Positions 51,511 to 62,208 of a stretch of 64,000 nucleotides of DNA are shown in pieces. A program made the translations under genes and the position numbers. The notes under the pieces are model-generated. The model ran no database searches, was not told the origin of the DNA, and saw only the letters and a program-made list of their open reading frames with translations. How positions within the stretch are numbered: the stretch's first letter is position 1; each line of letters opens with the position of its first letter. The DNA comes from Mixophyes australis (taxonomy: Eukaryota > Chordata > Amphibia > Anura > Limnodynastidae): contig JAVHZZ010000002.1 of the NCBI GenBank assembly GCA_036250195.1, positions 276,298,460 to 276,362,459 on the forward strand, in the 5' to 3' direction.

Positions 51511-51989
51511 CCAGAGGTATATCGCACGATAATACATGCACGCATACACTCGCACTTTCACATTCATTTATTTATATATTTCAGATTTATTATGGTTCCA
51601 TGCTAGTTTAAACTGGATTCAGTGCAGGAAAATCGGAGTGCATCCCCTTGAGAGCTGACTCCCACCTTTGGATATTTTCGTTTGAACCGGCCTATGACCT
51701 ATTACACTGGACCCTCCTGAACCCTGGACCTATAGAAGCAAGCCACATCATTTGCATTGTTATCACTGTATCACGAGTGTATATATACAGCTCCCTGGGA
51801 CCAGCTAAAACAGTCATCGCTGACCACAGTCTTCTGGACTGAAGGACTGTAGATGGTACCAGCGGAGCACAGCGGGCGCAGCATATGTATGTATTTATTT
51901 TAACTTTTGCTAAATAAATTGCTTGTGCTTTGGAACCACATAAATCGCTTAGACAATGCTTATTGAAAAATGATGAAATTACTTTAATA
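51511..51989 (+). repeat. 3' LTR of the ERV (visible part)
   Basis: It matches 37523-38287 with a deletion, including the TATA-like and poly(A) regions (aataaa near 51912), and ends actttaata before the ggca duplication. Its left part upstream of 51511 could not be aligned. Confidence 0.75.
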
Positions 51990-52660
51990 GGCAGGTGCCA
52001 CTTGGAGAGCTGAGAATGATGATCTGTGGTAGTTACCACTAAAGAGTGGAGCAGGTAAGCGATGATCTGCGGCAGTACACTTGGAGAGATGAGAGTGGTG
52101 ATATGTAGCAGTTACCACTAATGAGTGGAGCAGGAGAGCGATAATCGGCGGCAGTACACTTGAAGAGATGAGAACAGTGATATGCAGCAGTTACCACTAG
52201 GGAGTGGAGTAGGTGCCATGATTTGCGGCAGTACACTTGGAGAGATGAGAGTGGTGATATGCAGCAGTTACCACTAATGAGTGGAGCAGGTAAGAGATTA
52301 TCTGCGGCAGTACACTTGGAGAGATGAGAGAGCGGTGATATGCAGCAGTTACCACTAAGGAGTGGAGCAGGTAAACGATAGTCTGCTGCAGTACACTTGG
52401 AGAGATCAGATCCAGACGAAGGTACAGGAGCTGCTTCCAGGCCAGGAGACTGATGATGAGAACCAGCACTGAGAGGTGAGAGGAGGAGCCTTATAAAGGG
52501 TTGCCAATGAGAGGCAACCAATGGAAGAGCAGAATAGGTAAGGAAAGCTGAAACGGTCACTCGCGCATGCACAGGACAGCCGGAGGAGAAAGCGGGGAAA
52601 TTGGAAACCGGTAGGCACGCCGGTTACCGGGTGGCAGCCGCAGATGAGCGGCGTGTGACA
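51990..52660 (-). repeat. LTR of element E, fragment 3 of 3
   Basis: It resumes the tandem repeat cut at 37415. About six units of some 60 bp (gatctgcggcagtacacttg, ttaccactaatgagtgg) fill 52029-52410. On the minus strand it holds tgtgcatgcgcg (52573-52562), TTTATAA near 52497 and the candidate start gctggttctc (52467). It ends gtgtgaca at 52660, next to the purine tract of E. Confidence 0.8.
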
Positions 52661-52682
52661 GTAACTCCCCCTTTATAGGTGG

Positions 52683-53142
52683 TCACCAAACACCTAGGAC
52701 AGGTTTCCTGGGAAATTTAGAATGAAACTTTTTCAGTAGTAAAGGTGCCTTGACGTCAGAGGCACGCATCCAAGAATGCTCCTCAGGACCGAAGCGCTTC
52801 CAAGCCACGAGAAATTTAATCTCTCCTTTAGAATTCTTGGAGTCCAGTCTGCTTGATCTCAAATTCATCTCAGGATGGTGAGAAGGAGTCACAGGAGATG
52901 AAAAGCGGTTGATGATGAGAGGTCTCAACAAGGAGATATGGAAAGTATTAGAAATGCGAAGAGCAGAGGGTAGCAGAAGCTTGAAACAAACGGGAGTGAT
53001 CACCCAAGAAATCTTGTAATGTCCTATGTACTGGGGGGGGGGGGAAATTTTATACATGGTACCTTCAAATGGATATTCTTGATAGATAGCCATACTCTGT
53101 TGCCAACTTTCAGGGGGGGGAACAGCTCTGTGCTTTTTATCA
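52683..53142 (-). pseudogene. C-terminal pol fragment of element E (integrase tail and chromodomain)
   Basis: Minus-strand sequence reads THTDKKHRAV-like integrase end in one frame, then LKVGNRVWLSIKN, the GPY-like PQYIGHYKI, ISLLRPLIINRF and a chromodomain (FLVAWKRFGPEEHSWM). Two homopolymer runs break the frame: 8 G at 53114-53121 and 12 G at 53033-53044. It is joined at 53142/53143 to the repeated D sequence, so the rest of E pol is missing here. Confidence 0.8.
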
Positions 53143-54261
53143 GTATGTGAAGCTTCGACACCAGAGTGGCAGAGATGAAATTTCCTGCAGATCCGGAATC
53201 CACAAAAGCAGAACAATTTAGGGAAGAGTCCGAAAATGTGAGGGTGACAGGCATCAGAAAACTGTTATCTTTGGAAGGAGAGGGAGAATGGAGACATGAA
53301 CCTAGAACAACCTCCCTGGTGTTGCCTAGGCGGTGAAGTTTTACGGCCTCTTGGGACAGGAAGATAGCTGATGGCCGGATTCTCCACAGTACAAACACAA
53401 ACGATTCTTGATCCTGTGTTCTCTCTCATCCCGTGACAGGCGAGAGCGTCCAATTTGCATCGGCTCTTCCGCCGGGAGAGCTGGGGATTGAAAACGAGGA
53501 GCCAAACGCACTGTGCGACGACCTTGGACCCTCTCCTGAGAGCGCTCTTGAAGGCGAATGTCTACCGTGACACACAAAGAGACCAAGTCGTCAAGCTTGG
53601 ATGGAAGCTCTTGCAAAGCCAGTGCGTCCTTGATAGGGTCTGACAGGCCTTGCCAATAGGTGGCGGAGAGAGCTTCATCATTCCAGCCTAATTCTGAGGC
53701 TAAGGTACGAAACTGAACCGCGTATTGACCTGCAGTTAAGCAACCTTGGCGAAGAGCTAACAAACTGGATGCAGCCGAAGACACACGACCAGGTTCATCA
53801 AATACCCTCCGGAAGTTCTCAATGAAAGTATCAGAATGAAGGAGAGATCCATCTCTTCGTTCCCACAGTGGTGAGGCCCAAGCTAGGGCTTGTCCCGTCA
53901 GGAGGGAAATAATATAGGCTACCTTAGCTCTCTCAGATGCGAAGTTTTCCGGAGAAAGTTCAAACTGGATGGAACACTGGTTTAGGAATCCACGGCATCC
54001 TTTGGGATTACCGTCGTATTTCTCTGGGGTTGGAATCCGTAGTGTTCTAGAGATAGCAAGTACTGCGCTTGGTGGGGCAGCGGCCGGACCAGGATCAGGA
54101 ACTGGGGCTGCTGCCTAAGAAGTGCTCAGGGCATCCAAGCGGGAAATCACTCCTTGTAAACACTGCAAGAATTGTGCTTAGTTGGCCTCCTGGCGTTCTA
54201 CCCGTACTCCTAAATGGATGAGGAGGTCTCTGGATGAGGGTTCTCTGGTACCGTCAGTCAT
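53143..54261 (-). pseudogene. D gag and protease start, unit 2
   Basis: Copy of 45776-46894 with both gag stops (54178-54180, 54115-54117) and a few substitutions. Pol stops at the repeat junction in the protease domain after ATLVSKLHI; a junction ORF 53024-53398 continues into E sequence and ends at the G run. Confidence 0.85.
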
Positions 54262-54274
54262 GGCCAGAGTAAAC

Positions 54275-54837
54275 TGTCACGCTGTAGGCATATGAAGCTG
54301 AAGATAATAAGACACTAACCGGTATTGGTGCCACTGGTCAAACAGGCGCGGAGTCTAACGTACCCCTGGTGTTCACCAGGGACCCCTGCAAGGAGGTTTC
54401 GACTTCGCCGCAGAGAGCACGCAGGTCGCGGTCCTATTAGCCAGTTACCGGTGTAGCGTAGAGGGGTCAGACGTTCCGGGTCACAGCAATCAGGAATATC
54501 AGGTACAAAGGGTAATCCAAAGGAATAGTCGCCAAGCCGGGGTCACAACAGGTAATCAGGAATCAGAATACTCAGGAGTAAGGAGAAATAATGAAGCCAG
54601 GAACACTGGTGGTGAACCTGCTACTCTGGCACCCTAATGGCGCCAGAGGCAGGTTTAAATAGAATCCAAACAGAGGTGATTGGTGGAGAGCGGAGGCGGA
54701 AACTGAAGCAGCGTCCCGTTGCCTAGCAACGGGATTGAGGCCAGGGCGCATGCGCCCGCACTCCGGAAGTCTGCGGCAGCCGACGGGGGGATCAGACGTC
54801 CGTTCCCACAGGGAATCAGCAGGGACGGCGTCTGACA
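54275..54837 (-). repeat. 5' LTR of D, unit 2
   Basis: Copy of 46908-47470. The self-primer site lies just left of it (about 54263-54272). Confidence 0.9.
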
Positions 54838-56682
54838 ATGAGCTAATGATGGACGACACTGGATTGGACAGGTGATGTTAGACCCCCCAGTTAAGTATGG
54901 GGAGGGGTCGTAGTTTACTGAATAGCTAAAGGGATCAGTGGAATTAGTAGAGACATTTTCCCATAGTGTCCAATTCAGCTGTCAGGTTTGCTGCAAAAAT
55001 CTCCTTTTCAGCTTTTCTGTTTGTTTTCAAATCCTTGTATTCTTATTATTTATTTGCTTTCCTATTTCACAGTCTTTATTTCCCTTGTCAGTATCACACT
55101 CTTTTCTTGTAGAGAGATACAGAAACACATAGAAAAGGTTTCATTCATGGGGCTAAGACATTTATGACATTAGACAGACAGAGTCAGGGATACACACACT
55201 AGATTGACATAAGTCACGGAAGCAGCTAGGGGTTTATTTTTATGTGTATAGAAGCTGCTGATTTTAAGCAGAAAGGTTTTTGTTGTAAAAATAGGATTCA
55301 TGTTTTATAGATTGCATATCTGTTTGTTTTTTTTTTTGTCTCCTGTGCAAAGTGTGCCTTTATATATGCACAAAGGGTGGAGATAGGAAACTAGCTGAAA
55401 GTAAATTATGTAGTCATACAGATATGCATCTCTGTGTAGAATATTGGAGTGGGATTATCGCCACAAGACCTGACATAATGTGAAACCCTAGAAAATGTAA
55501 ATTTTTCATGCTTTATATTTTTTTCACCGTTAGACAGACATGTACTGGATACTGTTATATTTGAAGAAAGTGTTATAGAGATAGACCCCTTTGACCTTCT
55601 CATTTAGCCAAGTAGCTGAACGTGTGGGATTTAAAATGGCATGTGAGTTGGCAGAGGGAAAATCAATTGACATACATTGGTCTTCAGTATTTTTCTACTA
55701 TAGGGTGTGACATTGAGGCGACTGAAGAACTTTTTATAGCAATGGCAGTACATGAGTAGGACATTACATGGAAGACTTGTGACAATGACAAAGTTACTAA
55801 CTGAAGTAGCTGTTAGTAAAGTCCATACTTACACACACACGACTGTACATGACTGTCACACCAGGGTGGACATGGCTGTCAAATTGACAGCAGGTTTTTT
55901 GTGACAGCCGACAAATCTATGTTTAGTTTTGTTTTTTGTTGTATTGTTTTAAATTGTGTACACACACACACGCACACAAAAAAATGAGTTAATGTATGAC
56001 ATTTGTGTTGCCTGAAGAATAAACAGTCTGGATGGTGAAGGAAGGTGGCCAGGAGTCTTCTGGACCCTGAAGAGATGGACAAGGTAGACCAGTAGCTCCC
56101 AGAGTGTATCTTCCAGACCTAGTGGAGGCAACACATGGTCTAGCTCAGCTGGGTACAGAAGATATGTGCAAACTGGTAAGAGTATATTGGGGTGCACCAG
56201 ACATTTATTCTTAAGCTAGTAGGAAGGCAATGTCCTGTATTGATTGAGAGAGTGTCAGGAAGACGATACCAATAGAGCCATCTCTTCCTACAGATGGACT
56301 TTCTCCAGTTAAAACAAATCCACGTCATACAATTACCACCTTGCAGGATCCTCAAGTATGTACTGGTGTACCGATCAAATATATCTGGGTAAAGGTGTAT
56401 TGAAATGTTTCTAATGTATTGCTGTGTCATACTCAGGGCTTTTGTTATTCGATGTGGTATCCCTAGAGTTATAAAAGGTGATAGGGGAATTCATGTTATT
56501 GGTAATAACTGTATAATGTATGAGCAGTGATAGTGAGTTACATACTTTTGATTAGCCACAAACCCGTGGGAAAATAAAGGAACGGTACTAGCTAGATCGA
56601 ATTGAATAGAATGAGGGTTGAAATTGATTGGAGTGGCTGGTAGCTTTGGCCACTAGTCCAGAACTGCCTCTTAACCTGTTGT
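54838..56682 (+). pseudogene. ERV interior, unit 2 (RNase H and integrase remnants)
   Basis: Copy of 47471-49312. The RNase H block is at 55638 and integrase blocks at 56291-56392 and from 56456. A CA run near 55965 differs from unit 1. Confidence 0.75.
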
Positions 56683-57394
56683 TGTTACGAGCCGCAGCAG
56701 CTCTGGGCACCGCCACAACTCGCTCCCCTCTGTCTCCCGGCATCCCAGTCGTCACTTCCGCCTTACCCGGTCGGGACGCTATTAGATGCAGCGCCACGTC
56801 CCGGCATTCAGGGTAGCTGGGTGCGCACGCTAATTTAAATCTTAGCCATGTGGCTAAATGTAGGTCCTGCCCCCAGTCCCCTTCTATTGGCCAGGGCACA
56901 TTTATAAGTCAGGGAGGGACAATCCTCCCCTGCCGGTTATCGTCCCTGCTTCTTGCATACTTCCTGCTGTGCTGATGTATTGCTGTGTGATTTATCCTCT
57001 CTTCTGTTGCCGACCTTTGCCTGGATACTAACTCTGATTGTTTGCCTGTGACCTCGACCCCTTGCTTGTATTGGACGCTGCTGATTTTCTTGTGACCCTG
57101 AACCCTTTGCTTGGACTTTGATACTTCTGTACTGCCTGTGACCTTTTGACCTCTGGCCTGGACCTGGATGCGGTTGTTGCCGGCTACCTAATATCCCTTG
57201 CCGGGATCTCCACTTTCTCTCTGTGTAAACACCTGCGCTACGTTCTCAGGTATCAGCTCCTACTACTAGAGAACAAGACTTGGGGGCATCAGAGTACATG
57301 TGAGCGCATCTAGCTCTACGTGAAGAGCGGTTCCTATAGGCAAAGTCCTCTGAAGCGTTACTAGGATTGATGCCTGGGGGCGTGAGCCGTAACA
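56683..57394 (+). mobile_element. Solo LTR G, unit 2
   Basis: Copy of 49313-50024 with the same gttgt flanks. Confidence 0.88.
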
Positions 57395-58607
57395 GTTGTC
57401 TTTTGAAATGTTTTTTTTTTTTACTTTTTCTTGTGATGAGTTTGTAACGGAGAGACTGTTCTAGACCTTGAGAGGAAAAGCAAATAGTGAGGCAACAACA
57501 GAAAACGTTTGAAAACACTGTCTTCTGAGGAGTTACACTAACTGTTATGATGTTGGACTGGGAGAGTAAGTTGTGGAACTGTAATTTCCTATGCTCTGGT
57601 TGTTTGACAGACAGGTACCAAGTGTTGGCAACCAGCATCACATCTTTAAGGGTAGCAGAAAAACACTGGTACCATTCCATCCACTGCAGAGGAGTCATCA
57701 CCCAGAGAAGGTTCCAATTACACTCGTGAAGCTGTTCTGGGAGACCCCAATTGCAGTTAACAACACCTGAGTCAAGGAATTTGCAAATACAGTTGTCCAT
57801 CATGAAGTAGTAGTTTTTCTTGTTCTTTGTTTCTCTCATCTCATTCTCTTTTCAGGACAGTCAATTCTTTCAATTGTGAACAGGTGACAGAGGCTGGTTC
57901 AGGTAGTGATATTGAGGAATTGGGGGTGAAGGAGAAGTTGGTAGCACAATCGGTCCAGCCAATTACTCTATTCAATTCAGGGTAAACGGAAAATTTGGAA
58001 ACCTTGGAGCCTGGAGAAAGTGCGAGGGGCTATTGTCTGAGGAGTATTACGTCCGTAAGTATGTTGACCCCATAGTTGAAGAGAGGTACATCCAGCGATG
58101 CCAGTCCAGTAATATTTGGACTTGAGCAGGCATCTTTGAGAATGATTCTTGGGTGGGTAAGGTTGTAGACCAAACAGTGCTGGGTGTGCTCTCAAGTGCC
58201 TCAAAGATTATATCAAGTAGGACTAGTTCTCTTTCCACTAAATATTACTGAGGTAAACGAATTATGGGGTGGGAGGTCACTAGGGGAAAGGTAAAACAGC
58301 TAGGTCCCTTAGTTTGAAGTCTCCCAATATTTGGCAGGCTGTTTCACGTACAAAGAAACTTGAGTAATGGGAGACTGGGAAGATGGAACAGATAATAGCC
58401 TGCCCCACAAGTGTTGATGAAAAGAACTGTTGACATTATTAGAGTGTATATACTAACTCAAGCTGAAGAAGATCGTATATGACATTGTTGATAGACATAG
58501 GATGATGTTATTGGTGAACATGCATTATTTAAATGTTGTCTGAGCTAAAAGACATACATCGGACAGATGAACATGTTAGACATGAATAACTGTTGTAGGA
58601 TATTCTA
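57395..58607. other. ERV 3' interior, unit 2
   Basis: Copy of 50025-51237; no recognised gene. Confidence 0.5.
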
Positions 58608-58818
58608 CAGGGTGATTCAAAAGTCGCAGTACACCCTTTTATTTCAAAAACTCTACAGGAATTGGGCCGATTGGCTGATTTCAAGATGGCGCCCATGTTT
58701 GGTACATACCGTAATAGATAGACCACGACACCCATACCTTACTGGAGTATTCAGGTTTCCCAATTTCCTGTAGAGTTTTTGAAATAAAAGGGTGTACTGC
58801 GACTTTTGAATCACCCTG
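58608..58818. mobile_element. MITE, unit 2
   Basis: Copy of 51238-51448 with TA flanks. Confidence 0.88.
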
Positions 58819-58880
58819 TATATTGTTGATACCTGTTCTATTGCACCCTTGAAGGGAATACAAAAGGTTATCTCCATGCT

Positions 58881-59359
58881 CCAGAGGTATATCGCACGAT
58901 AATACATGCACGCATACACTCGCACTTTCACATTCATTTATTTATATATTTCAGATTTATTATGGTTCCATGCTAGTTTAAACTGGATTCAGTGCAGGAA
59001 AATCGGAGTGCATCCCCTTGAGAGCTGACTCCCACCTTTGGATATTTTCGTTTGAACCGGCCTATGACCTATTACACTGGACCCTCCTGAACCCTGGACC
59101 TATAGAAGCAAGCCACATCATTTGCATTGTTATCACTGTATCACGAGTGTATATATACAGCTCCCTGGGACCAGCTAAAACAGTCATCGCTGACCACAGT
59201 CTTCTGGACTGAAGGACTGTAGATGGTACCAGCGGAGCACAGCGGGCGCAGCATATGTATGTATTTATTTTAACTTTTGCTAAATAAATTGCTTGTGCTT
59301 TGGAACCACATAAATCGCTTAGACAATGCTTATTGAAAAATGATGAAATTACTTTAATA
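58881..59359 (+). repeat. ERV 3' LTR, unit 2
   Basis: Copy of 51511-51989. Confidence 0.75.
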
Positions 59360-60030
59360 GGCAGGTGCCACTTGGAGAGCTGAGAATGATGATCTGTGGT
59401 AGTTACCACTAAAGAGTGGAGCAGGTAAGCGATGATCTGCGGCAGTACACTTGGAGAGATGAGAGCGGTGATATGTAGCAGTTACCACTAATGAGTGGAG
59501 CAGGAGAGCGATAATCGGCGGCAGTACACTTGAAGAGATGAGAACAGTGATATGCAGCAGTTACCACTAGGGAGTGGAGTAGGTGCCATGATTTGCGGCA
59601 GTACACTTGGAGAGATGAGAGTGGTGATATGCAGCAGTTACCACTAATGAGTGGAGCAGGTAAGAGATTATCTGCGGCAGTACACTTGGAGAGATGAGAG
59701 AGCGGTGATATGCAGCAGTTACCACTAAGGAGTGGAGCAGGTAAACGATAGTCTGCTGCAGTACACTTGGAGAGATCAGATCCAGACGAAGATACAGGAG
59801 CTGCTTCCAGGCCAGGAGACTGATGATGAGAACCAGCACTGAGAGGTGAGAGGAGGAGCCTTATAAAGGGTTGCCAATGAGAGGCAACCAATGGAAGAGC
59901 AGAATAGGTAAGGAAAGCTGAAACGGTCACTCGCGCATGCACAGGACAGCCGGAGGAGAAAGCGGGGAAATTGGAAACCGGTAGGCACGCCGGTTACCGG
60001 GTGGCAGCCGCAGATGAGCGGCGTGTGACA
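59360..60030 (-). repeat. LTR of E, unit 2
   Basis: Copy of 51990-52660 including the roughly 60-bp tandem repeats; at least two substitutions differ from unit 1. Confidence 0.8.
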
Positions 60031-60052
60031 GTAACTCCCCCTTTATAGGTGG

Positions 60053-60769
60053 TCACCAAACACCTAGGACAGGTTTCCTGGGAAATTTAGAATGAAACTT
60101 TTTCAGTAGTAAAGGTGCCTTGACGTCAGAGGCACGCATCCAAGAATGCTCCTCAGGACCGAAGCGCTTCCAAGCCACGAGAAATTTAATCTCTCCTTTA
60201 GAATTCTTGGAGTCCAGTCTGCTTGATCTCAAATTCATCTCAGGATGGTGAGAAGGAGTCACAGGAGATGAAAAGCGGTTGATGATGAGAGGTCTCAACA
60301 AGGAGATATGGAAAGTATTAGAAATGCGAAGAGCAGAGGGTAGCAGAAGCTTGAAACAAACGGGAGTGATCACCCAAGAAATCTTGTAATGTCCTATGTA
60401 CTGGGGGGGGGGGGGAAATTTTATACATGGTACCTTCAAATGGATATTCTTGATAGATAGCCATACTCTGTTGCCAACTTTCAGGGGGGGGAACAGCTCT
60501 GTGCTTTTTATCAGTATGTGAAGCTTCGACACCAGAGTGGCAGAGATGAAATTTCCTGCAGATCCGGAATCCACAAAAGCAGAACAATTTAGGGAAGAGT
60601 CCGAAAATGTGAGGGTGACAGGCATCAGAAAACTGTTATCTTTGGAAGGAGAGGGAGAATGGAGACATGAACCTAGAACAACCTCCCTGGTGTTGCCTAG
60701 GCGGTGAAGTTTTACGGCCTCTTGGGACAGGAAGATAGCTGATGGCCGGATTCTCCACAGTACAAACAC
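60053..60769 (-). CDS. Chimeric junction ORF: D gag-pol linker and protease fused to E chromodomain tail
   Basis: A 238-codon minus-strand frame crosses the junction at 60513/60514. Its N-terminal third is D sequence (MFVLWRIRPSAIFLS to the protease motif FVDSGSAGNFIS). It then passes in frame into E: KVGNRVWLSIKN, PQYIGHYKI, ISLLRPLIINRF and a chromodomain with FLVAWKRFGPEEHSWM. RT, RNase H and the integrase core are absent. The first codon is not a good start (GTG), and no gag with an open frame precedes it. It is open only because the G run is 13 long; with 12, as at the first junction, it ends early. Expression is unsupported. Confidence 0.5.
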   Translation of the reverse strand: MFVLWRIRPSAIFLSQEAVKLHRLGNTREVVLGSCLHSPSPSKDNSFLMPVTLTFSDSSLNCSAFVDSGSAGNFISATLVSKLHILIKSTELFPPLKVGNRVWLSIKNIHLKVPCIKFPPPPQYIGHYKISWVITPVCFKLLLPSALRISNTFHISLLRPLIINRFSSPVTPSHHPEMNLRSSRLDSKNSKGEIKFLVAWKRFGPEEHSWMRASDVKAPLLLKKFHSKFPRKPVLGVW

Positions 60770-61632
60770 AAACGATTCTTGATCCTGTGTTCTCTCTCAT
60801 CCCGTGACAGGCGAGAGCGTCCAATTTGCATCGGCTCTTCCGCCGGGAGAGCTGGGGATTGAAAACGAGGAGCCAAACGCACTGTGCGACGACCTTGGAC
60901 CCTCTCCTGAGAGCGCTCTTGAAGGCGAATGTCTACCGTGACACACAAAGAGACCAAGTCGTCAAGCTTGGATGGAAGCTCTTGCAAAGCCAGTGCGTCC
61001 TTGATAGGGTCTGACAGGCCTTGCCAATAGGTGGCGGAGAGAGCTTCATCATTCCAGCCTAATTCTGAGGCTAAGGTACGAAACTGAACCGCGTATTGAC
61101 CTGCAGTTAAGCAACCTTGGCGAAGAGCTAACAAACTGGATGCAGCCGAAGACACACGACCAGGTTCATCAAATACCCTCCGGAAGTTCTCAATGAAAGT
61201 ATCAGAATGAAGGAGAGATCCATCTCTTCGTTCCCACAGTGGTGAGGCCCAAGCTAGGGCTTGTCCCGTCAGGAGGGAAATAATATAGGCTACCTTAGCT
61301 CTCTCAGATGCGAAGTTTTCCGGAGAAAGTTCAAACTGGATGGAACACTGGTTTAGGAATCCACGGCATCCTTTGGGATTACCGTCGTATTTCTCTGGGG
61401 TTGGAATCCGTAGTGTTCTAGAGATAGCAAGTACTGCGCTTGGTGGGGCAGCGGCCGGACCAGGATCAGGAACTGGGGCTGCTGCCTAAGAAGTGCTCAG
61501 GGCATCCAAGCGGGAAATCACTCCTTGTAAACACTGCAAGAATTGTGCTTAGTTGGCCTCCTGGCGTTCTACCCGTACTCCTAAATGGATGAGGAGGTCT
61601 CTGGATGAGGGTTCTCTGGTACCGTCAGTCAT
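60514..61632 (-). pseudogene. D gag and protease start, unit 3
   Basis: Copy of 53143-54261, with the gag ATG at 61630-61632 and the same two stops. Confidence 0.85.
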
Positions 61633-61645
61633 GGCCAGAGTAAAC

Positions 61646-62208
61646 TGTCACGCTGTAGGCATATGAAGCTGAAGATAATAAGACACTAACCGGTATTGGT
61701 GCCACTGGTCAAACAGGCGCGGAGTCTAACGTACCCCTGGTGTTCACCAGGGACCCCTGCAAGGAGGTTTCGACTTCGCCGCAGAGAGCACGCAGGTCGC
61801 GGTCCTATTAGCCAGTTACCGGTGTAGCGTAGAGGGGTCAGACGTTCCGGGTCACAGCAATCAGGAATATCAGGTACAAAGGGTAATCCAAAGGAATAGT
61901 CGCCAAGCCGGGGTCACAACAGGTAATCAGGAATCAGAATACTCAGGAGTAAGGAGAAATAATGAAGCCAGGAACACTGGTGGTGAACCTGCTACTCTGG
62001 CACCCTAATGGCGCCAGAGGCAGGTTTAAATAGAATCCAAACAGAGGTGATTGGTGGAGAGCGGAGGCGGAAACTGAAGCAGCGTCCCGTTGCCTAGCAA
62101 CGGGATTGAGGCCAGGGCGCATGCGCCCGCACTCCGGAAGTCTGCGGCAGCCGACGGGGGGATCAGACGTCCGTTCCCACAGGGAATCAGCAGGGACGGC
62201 GTCTGACA
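61646..62208 (-). repeat. 5' LTR of D, unit 3
   Basis: Copy of 46908-47470. Confidence 0.9.

Larger units (their letters stand above)
37416..51989 (+). mobile_element. Endogenous retrovirus (ERV), decayed, with four nested insertions
   Basis: The LTRs share sequence at 37523-38287 and 51511-51989. A 4-bp duplication ggca (37412-37415 and 51990-51993) flanks it, and removing it rejoins the tandem repeat of LTR E exactly. Order: 5' LTR, proline-tRNA-like primer site, gag remnant, RNase H and integrase remnants, 3' LTR. Protease, RT and env were not recognised. Nested insertions are the hAT-like element (40500-41173), chromovirus D (42038-47470), solo LTR G (49313-50024) and the MITE (51238-51448). 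It is a gammaretrovirus-like relic with no intact gene. Confidence 0.8.
45776..53142. repeat. 7.37 kb tandem repeat, unit 1
   Basis: It runs from the protease region of D pol to the integrase region of E pol. Units 2 and 3 start at 53143 and 60514 with the same tatgtgaagcttcg. Offsets of shared features are 7367-7371 bases. Differences are few; unit 1 differs from 2 and 3 at shared sites (for example gtttgtttgttttttg at 47957), so units 2 and 3 are closest. It is either a real segmental duplication or an assembly effect. Confidence 0.92.
53143..60513. repeat. 7.37 kb tandem repeat, unit 2
   Basis: Near-identical to 45776-53142 in the same order and orientation. Its last 460 bases are again E pol; the G run there is 13 long (60403-60415) instead of 12. 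Confidence 0.92.

Noticed and set aside
52039..52572. 177-codon minus-strand ORF with repeated YCR/SKCTAAD blocks
   Set aside because: It is the roughly 60-bp tandem repeat of LTR E read as protein; no start context or family.
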